From Hsuehochloa calcarea (lineage: Eukaryota; Streptophyta; Magnoliopsida; Poales; Poaceae), in the NCBI GenBank assembly GCA_036346395.1, contig CM070613.1:21322818-21386817 (forward strand): DNA of 64,000 nt. Reading direction: 5' to 3'. Positions within the stretch are counted from its first letter, which is position 1. Each line of letters opens with the position of its first letter. Positions 34,537 to 46,134 of the stretch are shown piece by piece. A program made the position numbers and the translations under genes. A model generated the notes under the pieces. That model searched no databases and was not told the DNA's origin. It saw nothing but the letters and a program-made list of their open reading frames with translations.

Positions 34537-37263
34537 ATGGCGGAGGCGGTGCTCGTTGCTGTCACAAAGATCGGTGCTGTTTTAGGAGAGGATGCTGCCA
34601 GGGCTATCATAGCCAAGTTGTCTGGAAAAGTTACTAATCTAAAGGAACTGCCAGAGAAGGTCAAAGAAATAATGAAGCAACTGACAATGATGAATAGTGT
34701 TATACAACAGATAGGCACAACATACCTCACTGATGTAACTGTCAAGAATTGGATTGCGGAGGTGAGGAAGTTGGCCTACCGCGTTGAGGATGTAATGGAC
34801 AAATACTCATATCATGCTCTTCAACTGGAGGAAGAAGGGTTCCTGAAGAAGTACTTCGTCAAAGGATCGCATTATGTCATGGTTTTCAGTGATATTGCTG
34901 ACGAGGTAATCAAGGTAGAGAAGGAAATCCAGCAAGTTATAAAGCTGAAAGAGCAGTGGTTGCACCCATCCCAGCTCATTCCTATCCAGCTTGCTGAGAG
35001 TGGAAGTGGAAGACAGCGGTCCCAAGACAGCTTCCCAGATCTTGTCAAAGATGAAGATCTTGTGGGGATTGAAGGTAACAGGAGATTGCTCACTGGATGG
35101 CTGTACTCCGATGTGCTGGACAACACGGTGATAACGGTGTCAGGTATGGGTGGGTTGGGAAAAACCACTCTGGTGACAAATGTTTATGAACGTGAAAAGG
35201 TCAACTTTACTGTTCATGCATGGATTGTCGTGTCACAGACCTACACTGTGGATGCTCTGTTGAGGAGGCTACTCAGGAAGATTGGGTACATGGAACAAGC
35301 AAACTTGGCAGATATGGATGTCCATGACTTGAAAGAAAAGTTGAAGGAAAAACTAAAAGATAGCAGATGTTTGATTGTGTTGGACGATGTCTGGGACAAA
35401 AATGTATACTTTCAAATGGAAGATGCATTCCAGAATCTTCAAGGGATTCGCATTATCATCACAACACGGGAGAACGATGTTGCTGCCCTTGCTACCTCAG
35501 CATGTCGCCTCGAACTCCAGCCATTGTATGGCACTGATGCATTTGAACTCTTCTGTAGAAGGGCTTTTTATAACAAGAAGGAGCACAAGTGCCCCAATGA
35601 GCTTGATAAGGTTGCTACTTCTATAGTGGATAGGTGTCGTGGCCTACCGCTAGCAATTGTAACAATAGGCAGCCTTTTGTCTTCGAGACCACCAGTAGAA
35701 TATGTTTGGAATCAAATGTACAGTCAGTTTCAGGATGAGCTGGTGAACAATGATCATGTCCGTGCAATTCTAAATTTGAGCTACCATGACCTATCAGGAG
35801 TCCTCAGAAACTGCTTCTTGTACTGTAGCTTGTTCCCTGAAGACTACAACATGACACGGGAGAGCCTTGTAAGGATGTGGGTTGCAGAAGGCTTTGTGCT
35901 AAGCAAAGAAAACAACACACCAGAGGAGGTGGCTGAGCGAAACCTCATGGACTTGATCCACCGGAATATGCTGGAAGTTGTGGAGAATGACGAGGTTGGC
36001 AGGGTAGACACCTGTAAGATGCATGACATTGTGCGCGTATTGGCTCTTTCTATTGCCCAAGAAGAGAGGTTTGGTTCAGCAAATGACATTGGCACAATGT
36101 TGCTCATGGATAAGGAAGTTCGTCGCCTGTCGACATGCGGATGGAGTGATAACAGTGCATCAAGAGTTAAATTTCCGCACCTTCGGACCCTGATGTCACT
36201 TTCAACAGTTTCATCCTCCCCTGAGATGCTATTCTCAATTCTGTCTGGATCCAGTTACCTTACAGTTCTCGAGCTGCAGGACTCTGAAATTACTCAAGTG
36301 CCGGCATTTATAGGGGATATGTTTAATCTACGTTACATCGGCTTAAGACGTACCAAAGTCAAGTCACTCCCGGAGTCTATTGAAAAGCTCTCCAACCTTC
36401 AGACCCTGGACATCAAGCAAACCAATATAGAGAAGCTACCACGAGGGATTGTTAAAGTAAAGAAGCTACGGCACCTTATAGCTGATAGATATGCTGATGA
36501 GAAGCAGGAGGAGTTTCGGTACTTTATTGGCATGCAAGCTCCTAAAGATCTGTCCAACTTGGAGGAGCTACAGACTCTTGAGACCGTGGCAGCCAGCAAG
36601 GACTTGGCCGAGCAGCTGAAGAAATTGATACAGCTAAGAACTGTGTGGATTGACAACATAAGTGCTGCTGATTGTGCAAATCTTTTTGCTACCCTGTCAA
36701 ATATGCCACTTCTTTCCAGCTTGCTTCTTTCGGCAAGGGATGAAAATGAGGCACTTTGCTTCGAGGCTCTCAAGCCAAGGTCCACAGAACTACGCAGGTT
36801 GATTATCAGAGGGCAATGGGCCAAGGGGACATTGGAGTACCCGATATTTAGCGACCATGGTACACATCTCAAGTATCTATCTCTAAGCCGGTGTCACCTT
36901 GGGGAAGATCCATTGAGCATGCTCGCACCACACTTGCTGAACCTCACATATCTGAGACTTAACAACATGCATAGTGCAAATATTTTGGTTCTTTCTGCAG
37001 GGTCCTTTCCCCACCTAAAGACGCTTGTCTTGAGGGATATGCCTGATGTCAACCAGCTAGATATCATGGATGGCGCCCTTCGATGCATTGAAGGTTTGTA
37101 CATTGTGTCGTTGTCGAAGCTGGATAAGGTCCCTCAAGGCGTTGAGTCCCTTCACTCCCTGAAGAAGCTCTGGTTGCTTTCCCTGCACAAGGACTTCAGA
37201 ACTCAATGGGACAATAATGGAATGCACCAGAAGATGCAGCATGTTCCAGAGGTTCGTGTCTAA
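34537..37263 (+). CDS. CC-NB-LRR disease resistance protein (RPM1-like)
   Basis: Single uninterrupted frame of 908 residues, the usual size for RPM1-type NLRs. Such proteins sense pathogen effectors in the cytosol and trigger cell death and defence. Domains in order: Rx-type coiled coil (about 1-160) with the EDVID-type motif VEDVMD at 83-88; NB-ARC (about 170-500) with P-loop GMGGLGKTT (203-211), RNBS-A near 224-236, kinase-2 CLIVLDDVWD (278-287), RNBS-B IIITTR (306-311), GLPL (369-372), RNBS-D CFLYCSLFPEDY (426-437) and MHD (495-497); then LRRs from about 540 to 900 (for example LRYIGLRRTKVKSLPESI). All switch and nucleotide-binding motifs look canonical, so it is probably functional. No integrated decoy domain is seen. 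The start is the first ATG of the frame, in good context (CACAAATGGCGG). Retrotransposons lie on both sides. The effector recognised cannot be told from sequence. Confidence 0.95.
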   Translation: MAEAVLVAVTKIGAVLGEDAARAIIAKLSGKVTNLKELPEKVKEIMKQLTMMNSVIQQIGTTYLTDVTVKNWIAEVRKLAYRVEDVMDKYSYHALQLEEEGFLKKYFVKGSHYVMVFSDIADEVIKVEKEIQQVIKLKEQWLHPSQLIPIQLAESGSGRQRSQDSFPDLVKDEDLVGIEGNRRLLTGWLYSDVLDNTVITVSGMGGLGKTTLVTNVYEREKVNFTVHAWIVVSQTYTVDALLRRLLRKIGYMEQANLADMDVHDLKEKLKEKLKDSRCLIVLDDVWDKNVYFQMEDAFQNLQGIRIIITTRENDVAALATSACRLELQPLYGTDAFELFCRRAFYNKKEHKCPNELDKVATSIVDRCRGLPLAIVTIGSLLSSRPPVEYVWNQMYSQFQDELVNNDHVRAILNLSYHDLSGVLRNCFLYCSLFPEDYNMTRESLVRMWVAEGFVLSKENNTPEEVAERNLMDLIHRNMLEVVENDEVGRVDTCKMHDIVRVLALSIAQEERFGSANDIGTMLLMDKEVRRLSTCGWSDNSASRVKFPHLRTLMSLSTVSSSPEMLFSILSGSSYLTVLELQDSEITQVPAFIGDMFNLRYIGLRRTKVKSLPESIEKLSNLQTLDIKQTNIEKLPRGIVKVKKLRHLIADRYADEKQEEFRYFIGMQAPKDLSNLEELQTLETVAASKDLAEQLKKLIQLRTVWIDNISAADCANLFATLSNMPLLSSLLLSARDENEALCFEALKPRSTELRRLIIRGQWAKGTLEYPIFSDHGTHLKYLSLSRCHLGEDPLSMLAPHLLNLTYLRLNNMHSANILVLSAGSFPHLKTLVLRDMPDVNQLDIMDGALRCIEGLYIVSLSKLDKVPQGVESLHSLKKLWLLSLHKDFRTQWDNNGMHQKMQHVPEVRV

Positions 37264-37730
37264 ATGCGGTAGATTCGTACGATTCTTGTATGGCTGGTGC
37301 CTGCATGCAACTACGTCCTGCGTTTAGTCCTTCCCAATAAGTTGTCGGTTTTGGATATGGTCGGTAACTTTGCTTTCGGAACCATGGCATTTCTGAAAAA
37401 TTGGCTTTCTATGCCTTCAGGATGCTTCTGTATTTTCTGTATTGCTTCAGTTGCTTTGAGATTGATTTGATGTAAATAAGAACATGTCCCCTTTTTATCA
37501 AATGGTATTTGCATGTAATGTTGTCCATATTTTGATCTCCATGTTTGGAGATATCTATCGCGGAAATTAAACGAAACAGGTTAGCTGGCATACAACATAC
37601 GCAGATGGTGTCCCTGAATGTTTGTTATACTAATAGCACTAGAGCAAATTAACTGCGATGTGTCTCTTTTTGAACATAGGAGGTCCTACCTACAAGAAAT
37701 AGCACCTACGAAAGGAAATGCTAACAGTCT
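37264..37730 (+). other. NLR 3' flank
   Basis: Unique AT-rich sequence after the stop codon. AATAAG and TGTAAATAAG at about 37468-37480 could serve for polyadenylation. Nothing else is recognised before the truncated Gypsy-C starts near 37731. Confidence 0.4.
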
Positions 37731-38740
37731 AGCATGCTATCTCTTAGAGTCAAAATTCACACTTGTTATACTTGGTATATAGCTGATGCTCTTTAAGTTC
37801 TTGAGAACCAAGTGCAAATGTTCAGCATATTCTTTATTGGTCTTGGAGTATATCAAAATGTCGTCTATGAATACGACAACAAATTTATCCAAGTACTCTA
37901 TGAATACCTTATTCATGAGGTTTATGAGATAGGCTGGCACATTGGTCAAACCAAAAGACATGACGGTGTACTCAAACGAGCCATCCGAGTGGTAAAAGCC
38001 GTTTTTGGGATATCCTCAGCCCTGATCTTAAGCTGATAGTATCTCGACCTTAGGTCAATCTTTGAGAACACTGCTGCTCCCGTCAGCTGATCAAACAGGT
38101 CATCAATGGGGCAGAGGGTACTTGTTCTTGATGGTTACCTCATTGAGGCCTCTGTAGTCCACGCATAGTCTGGCAGTACCGTCATTCTTCTTTACAAAGA
38201 GTACTAGCGAACCCCAGGGGGATGAGCTAGGTCTGATGAATCCTTTGTCTTGCAGTTCTTCCATCTGTGCCTTAAGCTCTTCAAGATCCTTGGCGGCCAT
38301 TCTGTATGATCTCTTAGCAATCGAGGCAGTCACCGGCTTCAGGTTGATCACAAACTCGATATCTCAGTCTGGTGGCATGTCAGGCAATTCTTCTGGAAAA
38401 ACTTTGGGTAATCTTGGACTACAGGTGTTGTCTCCAATGATTTCTTCTCGGGGTTATGGGTCGCATGATCCAAACCAGGGGAGCGGTCCACATTAACTTT
38501 TATTATGGTTCCAGGGTCTTTGGTGTGTACCACCTTTCTATTGGCACAGTTTAACATTCCTTGGTGTCTGGCCAACCAATTCATCCCTAGGATGATGTCC
38601 AAGGTTTGGGTTTGAAATACTAAGAGGTTTGCTAGGAATTTAGAATTTTCCAAAGCAGTCCCTACTTGGGAACTTACGGAGGTAGCGAATAAGGGTCTTT
38701 TGGGTAAACTAAGTACCACGGGTTTCTTTAACTTAAAGGG
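37731..38740 (-). pseudogene. Gypsy-C protease and reverse transcriptase, truncated
   Basis: 38348-38719 holds the end of the retropepsin domain (LDIILGMNWLARHQGMLNCA) and the linker. 38103-38351 opens RT (KDLEELKAQMEELQDKGFIR, SSSPWGS, DYRGLNEVTIKNKYPLP). 37737-37961 has MSFGLTNVPAYLINLMNKVF and the catalytic FIDDILIYS. Homology stops at about 37731 after NKCEF plus two stops. A frameshift lies near 38100. Confidence 0.85.
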
Positions 38741-38984
38741 GTTGGCAATCTAGCCTTACAACAAGCTTCTTTGACACAAAAGAGAGCGAAGCTCCAGCAT
38801 AACATGCGCTAGTACAGATTTAACAAGCAACATACTCATAAGCATTCTTGACGCTTCTGTGCAGTTTAGCTACCCACCTTAAAATGAAGGGTGCTCAATA
38901 CTAGTTGTCTTTGCCAACTTCATTCATGATAAGGCTCACAGCGGCTTGGAGACTTGTTCTTTGCAACTCGACTGCCTTGGTCAG

Positions 38985-40024
38985 CAACAGACTCAGGGAA
39001 CAGTCCTTGGGCAGTGGTCTTGTCCTTCGCAGAGAAAGCACGTAACTTTAAGCATCCGGCATTCGCCTGGCTGGTGGTCCTCATCGCAGTTGGGGCAATT
39101 CACACAGCATTGGTCTGCCTGGTGTCCTTTTTCTCCACAACACGTGCATGCTACTTGGTTCATAGGGCAATCTTCTGGTTGATGGTGTTCCTCACAACAG
39201 GGGTAGTAGGGCACCAGACATGTGTAGCAATAGTATCCATATTGCCCACATGTGAAACAAGCTCCTCTTGCAATTTGTCATATTGGCAGACAAGATTGGG
39301 CGACATGTCCTGTCTTGCCACACTCGAAGCAAGCGTTTGGCGGGGCTTCTGGGTATGATAGTAGAACTTTGGTAGGTACAACTTGGTTTTCGCTGGGACT
39401 CTTGATTAGTTCTTTGCTGTCGAGGCTGAGGTTGGTGACGCTATCCTTCCGTGCTGGTTCTTCAAGATTTCATTGGGGACAACTAGGCACATGATGCCTT
39501 AGGTTGCTGCAGTAGAAACATTTGATTTCTTGGCTTTGCTTCCTTTGGGGGCATCTTTTGGCGAAGTGCCCTGGATTCTCGCAATGGAAGCAAGTGGTAG
39601 CCTTCAGGGGTCTTTCTGGTGTAGCGGCATGATGGTCCTTAATGTGACAGCTTCTTCCGGGTAATCCTTTGAGTTGATTGGTGGCAAGGTCTGCTCTGTC
39701 GCCTTCTGCACAATGTGTAAGGCGAAGCTTCTTCTGGGTGTATCTATTGGCAAAGTGCCCTTTTTCTCCACAGCTGAAGCAGTAAAGGTTAGCTGCTGGG
39801 TTTCGTGCCGCAGGCTGTCCAGCGGAGCGAAGAGTGCGGAGACTATTTCTGCTGGAGCGTGGAGTTGGCATTGGAGCTCTTGGTGGCTAGGCTGCTGATT
39901 GATTGAATGATGAGCTGTCGGGAAATGCTAACTGCTGAGGATAGCTATCTTGGGGCCTTTGCGCTGTCATCTCCCTTTTGCAACTGGCACCACTTCCTTG
40001 GGCTGTCGGTCTCTTTGGTGCCAT
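38985..40024 (-). pseudogene. Gypsy-C gag with about nine CCHC-like zinc knuckles
   Basis: The probable start is the ATG at 40024 (MAPKRPTAQGSGASCKREMT). A long array follows: CFSCGEKGHFANRY, CFHCENPGHFAKRC and CFYCSNLRHHVPSC (39480-39790), then CFECGKTGHVAQSC, CFTCGQYGYYCYTC, CCEEHHQPEDC, CTCCGEKGHQADQC, CPNCDEDHQPGEC and CFLCEGQDHC (38995-39335). At least two stops interrupt it (one near 39890, one near 39280). Some units vary the H or last C. A canonical N-terminal capsid domain was not recognised between the ATG and the first knuckle. An array this long is more like cellular CNBP-type proteins than ordinary Gypsy gag. It presumably binds element RNA. Confidence 0.75.
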
Positions 40025-40403
40025 CAGAGAGAACAACCTAGGTTAGGCTAGGAGGATTTATATGAGGGTTTACTAGCCCTCTAAGGCACACAGAAGATCA
40101 TAAACCAAACGAGAAAACAACAAATGCCACACAATGCCTTGAATGGCTACACTACAATAAGGGGTTTTAAGTGTTACGTGACTCCTGAAACACATCATAT
40201 AGGCTATGTTAAGTTACGACACAAGATACAAACACAACGTCTACAAAAGAAGGACGAAGTGCTTGCAACCGAAAAGGTTGCCTAGCAAGCACTACTAGCT
40301 AAACTAAGCTAACTAATCCCACACGACGACGAAGACCTTGGGGTCGGACTCTCCCTCTTGGAGAGGCAAGTAGTAGCAGAAAGATGACTCTTGTAGAAGA
40401 TCT

Positions 40404-40703
40404 TCACGCATCTGGCTCAGGCAGGTGAGGTGAAGCGTGCTGCATCTTGGACTGCTTCAGAACAGCTGCTCTGGGATGGCTGGGCCTGAAGGTGTGAGTG
40501 ACGGACTCACCCTCCCTGGCATAGAGAAAAACCTCCATGGCCCATGTCTCTTGGTCCAGGGTCTGAGTCTTTCGGCCTCTGAAGATAGGCTTACGGCGGA
40601 AATCCAGGTGCTGCAGGAGTTGGCGGAGAATGACCACGATCTCGCCTTCGTCTTCCTTGTGAGAGAAAAAGTCCCACGGGTCATTGGACGACGGGGTTGC
40701 CAT
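40404..40703 (-). CDS. Small unassigned frame in the Gypsy-C leader
   Basis: A 99-codon frame, MATPSSNDPWDFFSH to the stop at 40404, lies between the primer-binding site and gag. It is acidic at the N-terminus (HKEDEGEIVV) and has an Ile/Leu-rich helix-like stretch (VILRQLLQHLDF). Codon order and position suggest a real element-encoded frame upstream of gag, as reported for some grass Gypsy elements. I do not recognise a domain. It could be a chance frame or the remains of a gag N-terminus. Confidence 0.4.
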   Translation of the reverse strand: MATPSSNDPWDFFSHKEDEGEIVVILRQLLQHLDFRRKPIFRGRKTQTLDQETWAMEVFLYAREGESVTHTFRPSHPRAAVLKQSKMQHASPHLPEPDA

Positions 40704-40912
40704 CTACAATTTTTGAAACGAGCGAGGGAGTCGGGACTGAGTAAAAACTCAAGTGAAGTCGAGGAAAGTGGGGAACTAAGAGGGATAAGTAAGAGCAATA
40801 AATATGTTATATTTTGCCAAAAATTTTCTTAAGTTTTGAAAGTAAGACTCCAGTCCTTAGGCATGACCAGTCTAGCTAAGGCTCCTACAGTCGCATGCTC
40901 TGATACCAGCTC

Positions 40913-43900
40913 TGTCGAACACAGATTTCTTGATCCAGAATCCTCTTTGAAAACATCATGCTATTCCCTGGATCAGTAGATAGCACTCATAGATACATCA
41001 CTGAATCATTTCATACATGGCGTAAAACCATACCATTCATTAATTCAACACATCAGAGTTTACATAAACTTCGGGTCGAGTTTTACAATAATGGCCGAAC
41101 AAGCCAAAAGATTACATTACAAAAATAGCAGAAGCGACAACGGAAGCAAAAAGGGGTGAGAGCACATCTCTCCACAGGCAAGCGACTGGAGAAACCTGTG
41201 TACGTCCAATATTACCCGAAAAGCTCAGATAATACAGGAGGCATGCAAGTACCGACGGAGTCAGCTAGACTGAGGGGAGACTAGATCAGCTAAGAACTAA
41301 ACTACACTTTGAAAACTACTGGGTTTTCAGACTTCTGGATCCTCGTAGTAGTCAAAAGCTCCAGGGTTCCTGTTTCTGAGGGTTTGGGGAAAGAGCGAGG
41401 GTGAGCACAACTATCGTGCTCGCGAGCCAACATAGTAGATGCAATAATATACATGCAAGGCTTAACAAGGATAGCTCGAGTTCTTTTGTTTGCATAAAGC
41501 AATATTTTTCAAATATCATAATATACAAATTCCTATCACCTAGCATTTTAACAAAATTGCATTTTATTAAAGAGATTAATTGTGCAATAATAAATAACAA
41601 CAAAGGTTACCTCCACCTTATGCTTATTATTATTTTTATGGTGATTACACCCACCTATTTTCAGCACTGGGTAAGACTACCCAGGGAAAATCCAAAGCAA
41701 GGGGCTAGATGAGTCCGTCACATTTTTCAACACATCCACAAAGTTTTTGAAATAGAACTATATCTTGTAAGTTCCTATGCCTACCCGTGACTGTGGGTAC
41801 GACTGTTCGAACAGTTTATTTCTCTGCAGAGATTGTACATCTTTACCCACAAGAGGTAATCATCTTGATATGTACATACGTTTCCTTAGACATGTGAATC
41901 AAGGGAGATTACCACAAGGCCTTTACAATGCATCCCCCAGTATTTGTTACACCCTCTAAGGTTTCGTCTGAGAGTGGTTACGCTCTCGCACCCGCGTCAA
42001 CCATGCCCCCAAACCCCCCTTGCGCCAAGAACTCCCCAACCCATAGGCTCGGAGGCCTACAGCGTTGCGTGACATCTACCTGGTGCAACTCATACTGATG
42101 GACACAAATTATTTAGCCAGGTCGACACCTTATAGACTTTTGGTTGTACTGTTTTACAATAGGAGGTCATCACAGGATTCAGTCCTTATGATCATCTGGG
42201 CGGTTCAAACCACATATCAATCATTCTCGTGCCCGATAGCACCCACCACCATTCCATCTGCCCAGATGGGGTATGAGCAGTTTTTAGGGTTTTGAGAAGA
42301 GTAAAATAAATTATCTCAACTATTTCAGTCATTTGCCCACAATGAATACCCAAAACCACTTTCATGTTTAAAAGATGATAATTGGGGTAGTTAGTACTAC
42401 GGTACTTAAACAAGACTAGCATGGCGTTTAAGTACGACCTATAACTAGTAAGTTACCATATAATAACTAGGGTGGCAAGGATTTGGGAATTCAATTATCA
42501 AGGAATGGTATAGTAATTGTTTAATCATCAATTAGGCATTTAACAACCTTAGGGTTTTTGACATACATTTGCATAGGAAATTAAGGCATGCAATTTGATA
42601 ATTTAAAAGAACATAATTTGCATAAAATGTAGGTTCAACATGATCAAAGTGTTGACTCGCCTGGGCAATTTTACCGCGGTCTTGATCTTACTCAAGGCCT
42701 TCTTGACCAGGGATCTAGAAGTCTTGGTCTGCGTCTTTGCTTGAATCTTGATCCTGCTCGAGTCGTTGCTACTTCTGGGCTTCGACTTCTAACTACGCGA
42801 TAACGATCAAGAAACCAAATAAATCCAACAAACTTCCAAATACCAAATAAAACAAAGAACTTTAAATAAGATCGAGAGAAGGAGTTTGGCGAAACAGGGA
42901 TGTTTGACCAAGCCAAACGACCAATTGGGCAGAGGAAGAAGTGGCGGAGAAACTCTGCCGAGAAGGAAAACAACGGAGGGTTAAGGATTGAATGAACTTT
43001 CGCAGGGATACTCCACGTCAGATTTAGAAGATGGCAAGATATTGCCGATTTAAGGGAAAGCACTGCTTGATCCTTTTAATTGACAGGTTAACACAGAGAT
43101 CAATTGCATGATTACTACACACAAGATTCAGATGCTAGATTAAAACACCACAAATCTTAATTTCCATATCAATTAGATTTTCAATTTCCAGGTTAAGCAC
43201 ATAGGTTCAAAAGCCAGATTACAATATACTGCATTCACTGCCAAACATTCCTACTGAGATTTCAACTGCCAGATTACATTTACTGAAAACAGTTATATAT
43301 ACCTCTACTGATGATGATCACTGATGAACCATTCAAGGAACTGGAGAAGCAAGACAGGCATTAAACAGAGATTTTCAAAATACAGATTATACACAGAGAC
43401 TTCACCAAATGCCAGCTCAACTGAAACCTCATTGCTACTGCTACTGATCAGGTGAAGCCACAACCAACAATTAACAATCCAGCTTACTCAATAAATGGAG
43501 GACCAAGATTTGGTAGCAATCATCAGCAATTAAGGGCAACTAAATGAAATGATGTGCTGGCGATCAACTACTGACCTTGGTGAGAAGGGGAGCCACGGGC
43601 GAGGCGAGAGAGGGTGCCGAGAGGAGAGAGAGCCTAAAGCGAGGGTTGGGCAAAGAAAGCGGAGAGGCACCAGGGACAGCCAAAATGGAATGCTGGGTAG
43701 GAGAGGAAGCTGAGGGGGTGGCAGCGGCGTCGGAGGGGCACCGGAGGGGAGACGGCGGCGGCACCGGGGCGGTTGGCGTAGGGGCAGATGGTGGAGATTC
43801 TGACCGGAGGGAGGGGAGATGGAATGGAGGTGCGCACGGGCGCGCACGGGTACCAGGGCGGCACAAGGGTACTTACCGAGCTGTTGGTGGGGCGGGGGAA

Positions 43901-44748
43901 GTGGTGGAGGCTGCCGGTGTCGGGAGTGGAGGCGGCGCAAGGAAGGCGCACGGGGCCGGTGACCTATTTCGGTAGGGAGGCTCGGCCGAAGGGCGGGGAT
44001 GGCCGAGGGCGGTGGGGCGGAGCTCCCGTTGGCGGCGATTCAATGGAGGGGCTCCAGAGGGAGGGGAGAAGGGTGGCGGTGGCGCCGTGCTTCACAGAGA
44101 GCGGGGAGAAGAGGCGAGAAGGGGGGGAAGGCAGGGGGAGAAGTGGCTTTATAGCCGGGAGAGAGAGGGAGAAGTCGGTGGAGGCGGCGGAAAGCGGAGA
44201 GGAGACCCAGGCGGCGACGCGACGCGGGCACGCGCGGCGAGGCACGGATCCTGGGGAGAGGGAAAGGCGGTGGCATGGCGCAGGTGGGAGCAGGGCCGGG
44301 CGGCGCGGGAGAATACGGGAGGGGCGGCGGAGCTCAGCGAAAAACCCGGAGTCGGGCGACGCGCTGCAGGGGGGTGTCGGCGGAGAATCAGGAGAGGGGA
44401 GAGGAAGGAGAGAGGGCGAGGGGGAATGGCGGCGCGCGGGGGAGATGAGGGGAAAGAGAGAGGGAGGAGGCTGGGCGGACGGGCTGGGCGGGGAAAACGG
44501 GCCGGCTGGGGGACGAAAGAAAGGCCAGGTGGGTCGGGGGAAGGGAGAAATGCCAGGTGGGCCGGCTGGGTGTGGGAGAGAGAGAGAGATGGAGATTGCT
44601 TTGAAATTTGCCAAATTTTGAGAATTGAAACAAAGGCAAAATCTGAGCTTTAGATTTTGGAGCTTGAGGTTTTAAATTATTGGGAATCTTTTGAGATTAA
44701 AAACCAAGTTTTGAAATTACAGCTCACTGGCCGAAAACGGATGCTATA
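40913..44748 (-). mobile_element. Gypsy-C 5' LTR (3.8 kb)
   Basis: The LTR end (GTTCGACA on the minus strand) is at 40913 beside the primer-binding site. The start is taken at 44748: the minus strand reads TATAGCATCCGTTTTCGG, matching TGTAACGTCCCGTTTTCGG at 56724 allowing for transitions. The GC-rich part (43560-44620) contains a TATA box and a splice-donor-like AGCTCGGTAAG (near 43871-43882). The same AGCTCGGTGAGCA block occurs at 57648-57660, so the two LTRs are one family. Large open frames here (43788-44621, 44012-44653, 43964-44614) are low-complexity Gly/Arg/Pro frames that overlap on both strands; I do not call them genes. Confidence 0.75.
44148..44153 (-). promoter_or_regulatory. TATA box of the Gypsy-C LTR
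   Basis: Minus strand TATAAA in the context CCGGCTATAAAGCCAC. The related LTR has GGCTATAAGAGCC at 57355-57366 in the same position relative to the shared splice-donor-like motif. Confidence 0.5.
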
Positions 44749-46134
44749 ATGGGGCATATGAAGCGGGATTGTCCAAAATTGTAAGAACATAATGGTGGGA
44801 AGCGTGATGAGAAGACTGTCAATGTGGCTAGGAAAGATGACTCGGATAGCAGCGATGCAAATGTTCTCTCAGCTTCAAACAGTTGGTTGATAGATGCATG
44901 TATTCTTGATTTGGGGTGCTTGTATCACATAACGCCTAACAGGGAGTGGTTCACTTCATACAGGTTAGGTAATTTCGGTTCTGTTTACCTTGGTGATGAT
45001 ACATGCTATAATATTGTCGGGATAGGTGAAGTTAAAATTAAGATGTATGATGGTATTGTTAGAACAATGCGTGATGTTAGGCACATATCAGGGTTGAAAA
45101 AGAATCTGATCTCTCTAGGCTCCTTACATAATAATGGTCTTACTTATAAAGCTGATAACAATAAGAAAACCATGAAAATTTGTAAATGTGCATTGACTGT
45201 GATGAGGGGTAAGCGAACTCCTAGAAATATTTACATATTGCTAGGGAACACTATTGTAGGTGGAGTCAGTTCAGTGCAGTCACATAATGACATGACAAAA
45301 CTTTAGCATATGCGGTTAGGCCATCTTAGTGTTCGTGGGATGGCGGAATTGCATAAAAGAGACTTATTGGTAGGAATTAAAAGTTGTGAGTTAGGTTTCT
45401 GTAAGTTTTGTGTTCTTGGAAAACAATATAAGGTTAGCTTTTCAAGTGTCAAACATGAAACAGAAGGAATACTTGATTATGTACACTATGATGTGTGGGG
45501 GTCTACTAGAAAACCGTCAATGGGTGGAGCTCAAATTTTGTTACTTTTATTAACGATTTTTTTCGTAAGGTGTGGGTGTATTTCATGAAGCAAAAATCTG
45601 AAGTGTTTGCCAAGTTCAAGGTGTGGAAAGCTGAGGTGGAAAACCAAACAGGCAGGAAGGTAAAGTATCTGAGATCTGATAATGGTACTGAATATACTGA
45701 TTCACAGTTTCAGAGATATTATGAGGAGCATGGTATTCAATTGTATTTCACGGTGCGCAAAACACCTTAGCAAAATGGTGTGGCAGAAAGGATGAACAAT
45801 ACTATTTGTGAACGAGTAAGGTGCTTGAGGTTGAATGCAAGGCTTCCTAAATGTTTCTAGGCAGAGGTTGTGAACATGGCAAGCTATCTCACAAACAAAT
45901 CACCACTTGCATCTTTGAGTGGTAAGGTTGCATAAGAGGTATGGACTGGTAATTCAGTTGATTTTACTAATCTAATAATTTTTGGTTGCCCAGCCTATAT
46001 GCATATACCAGTTGATGAAAGGTCGAAGCTTGATGCAAAATCAACAAAGTGCATCTTTCTGGGTTTCAAGAAAGGTGTTAAAGGGTACAAGCTTTGGATC
46101 CGACATCAAAGAAGGTGGTGATGAGCAGGGATGT
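44749..46134 (+). pseudogene. Copia-4 protease-integrase portion (5' part)
   Basis: It begins abruptly inside the gag zinc knuckle (GHMKRDCPKL) next to the Gypsy-C LTR. 44824-45306 is the protease region; the usual D-S/T-G reads DLGCLYHITPNREWF, so the active-site triad is altered. 45310-45588 and 45570-45770 form integrase: MRLGHLSVRGMAELHKRDLL, CKFCVLGKQYKVSF, then YLRSDNGTEYTDSQF and, past a TAG stop, QNGVAERMN (D and E of the catalytic triad). A frameshift lies near 45540. This is the Tork/Tnt1-like arrangement. Confidence 0.85.

Larger units (their letters stand above)
37731..40912 (-). mobile_element. Gypsy-C: Ty3/Gypsy element, internal region, 3' truncated
   Basis: From right to left: primer-binding site next to the LTR (TGGTATCAGAGCATGC on the minus strand, about 40894-40909), a small separate frame (40404-40703), a multi-knuckle gag (40024-38985), protease (38719-38348) and RT (to 37731). 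It ends inside RT just after KCEF; RNase H, integrase and 3' LTR are absent. Gypsy-B shares the knuckle block, so the two belong to one lineage. Confidence 0.85.

Noticed and set aside
35375..37242. Many short frames on both strands within the NLR gene
   Set aside because: All are shadows of the 908-codon NLR frame.
43788..44653. Long open frames of 277, 216 and 213 codons on both strands
   Set aside because: They overlap each other in several frames inside the GC-rich promoter part of the Gypsy-C LTR and encode low-complexity Gly/Arg/Glu or Pro/Ser sequence. Open frames are expected by chance at this GC content.
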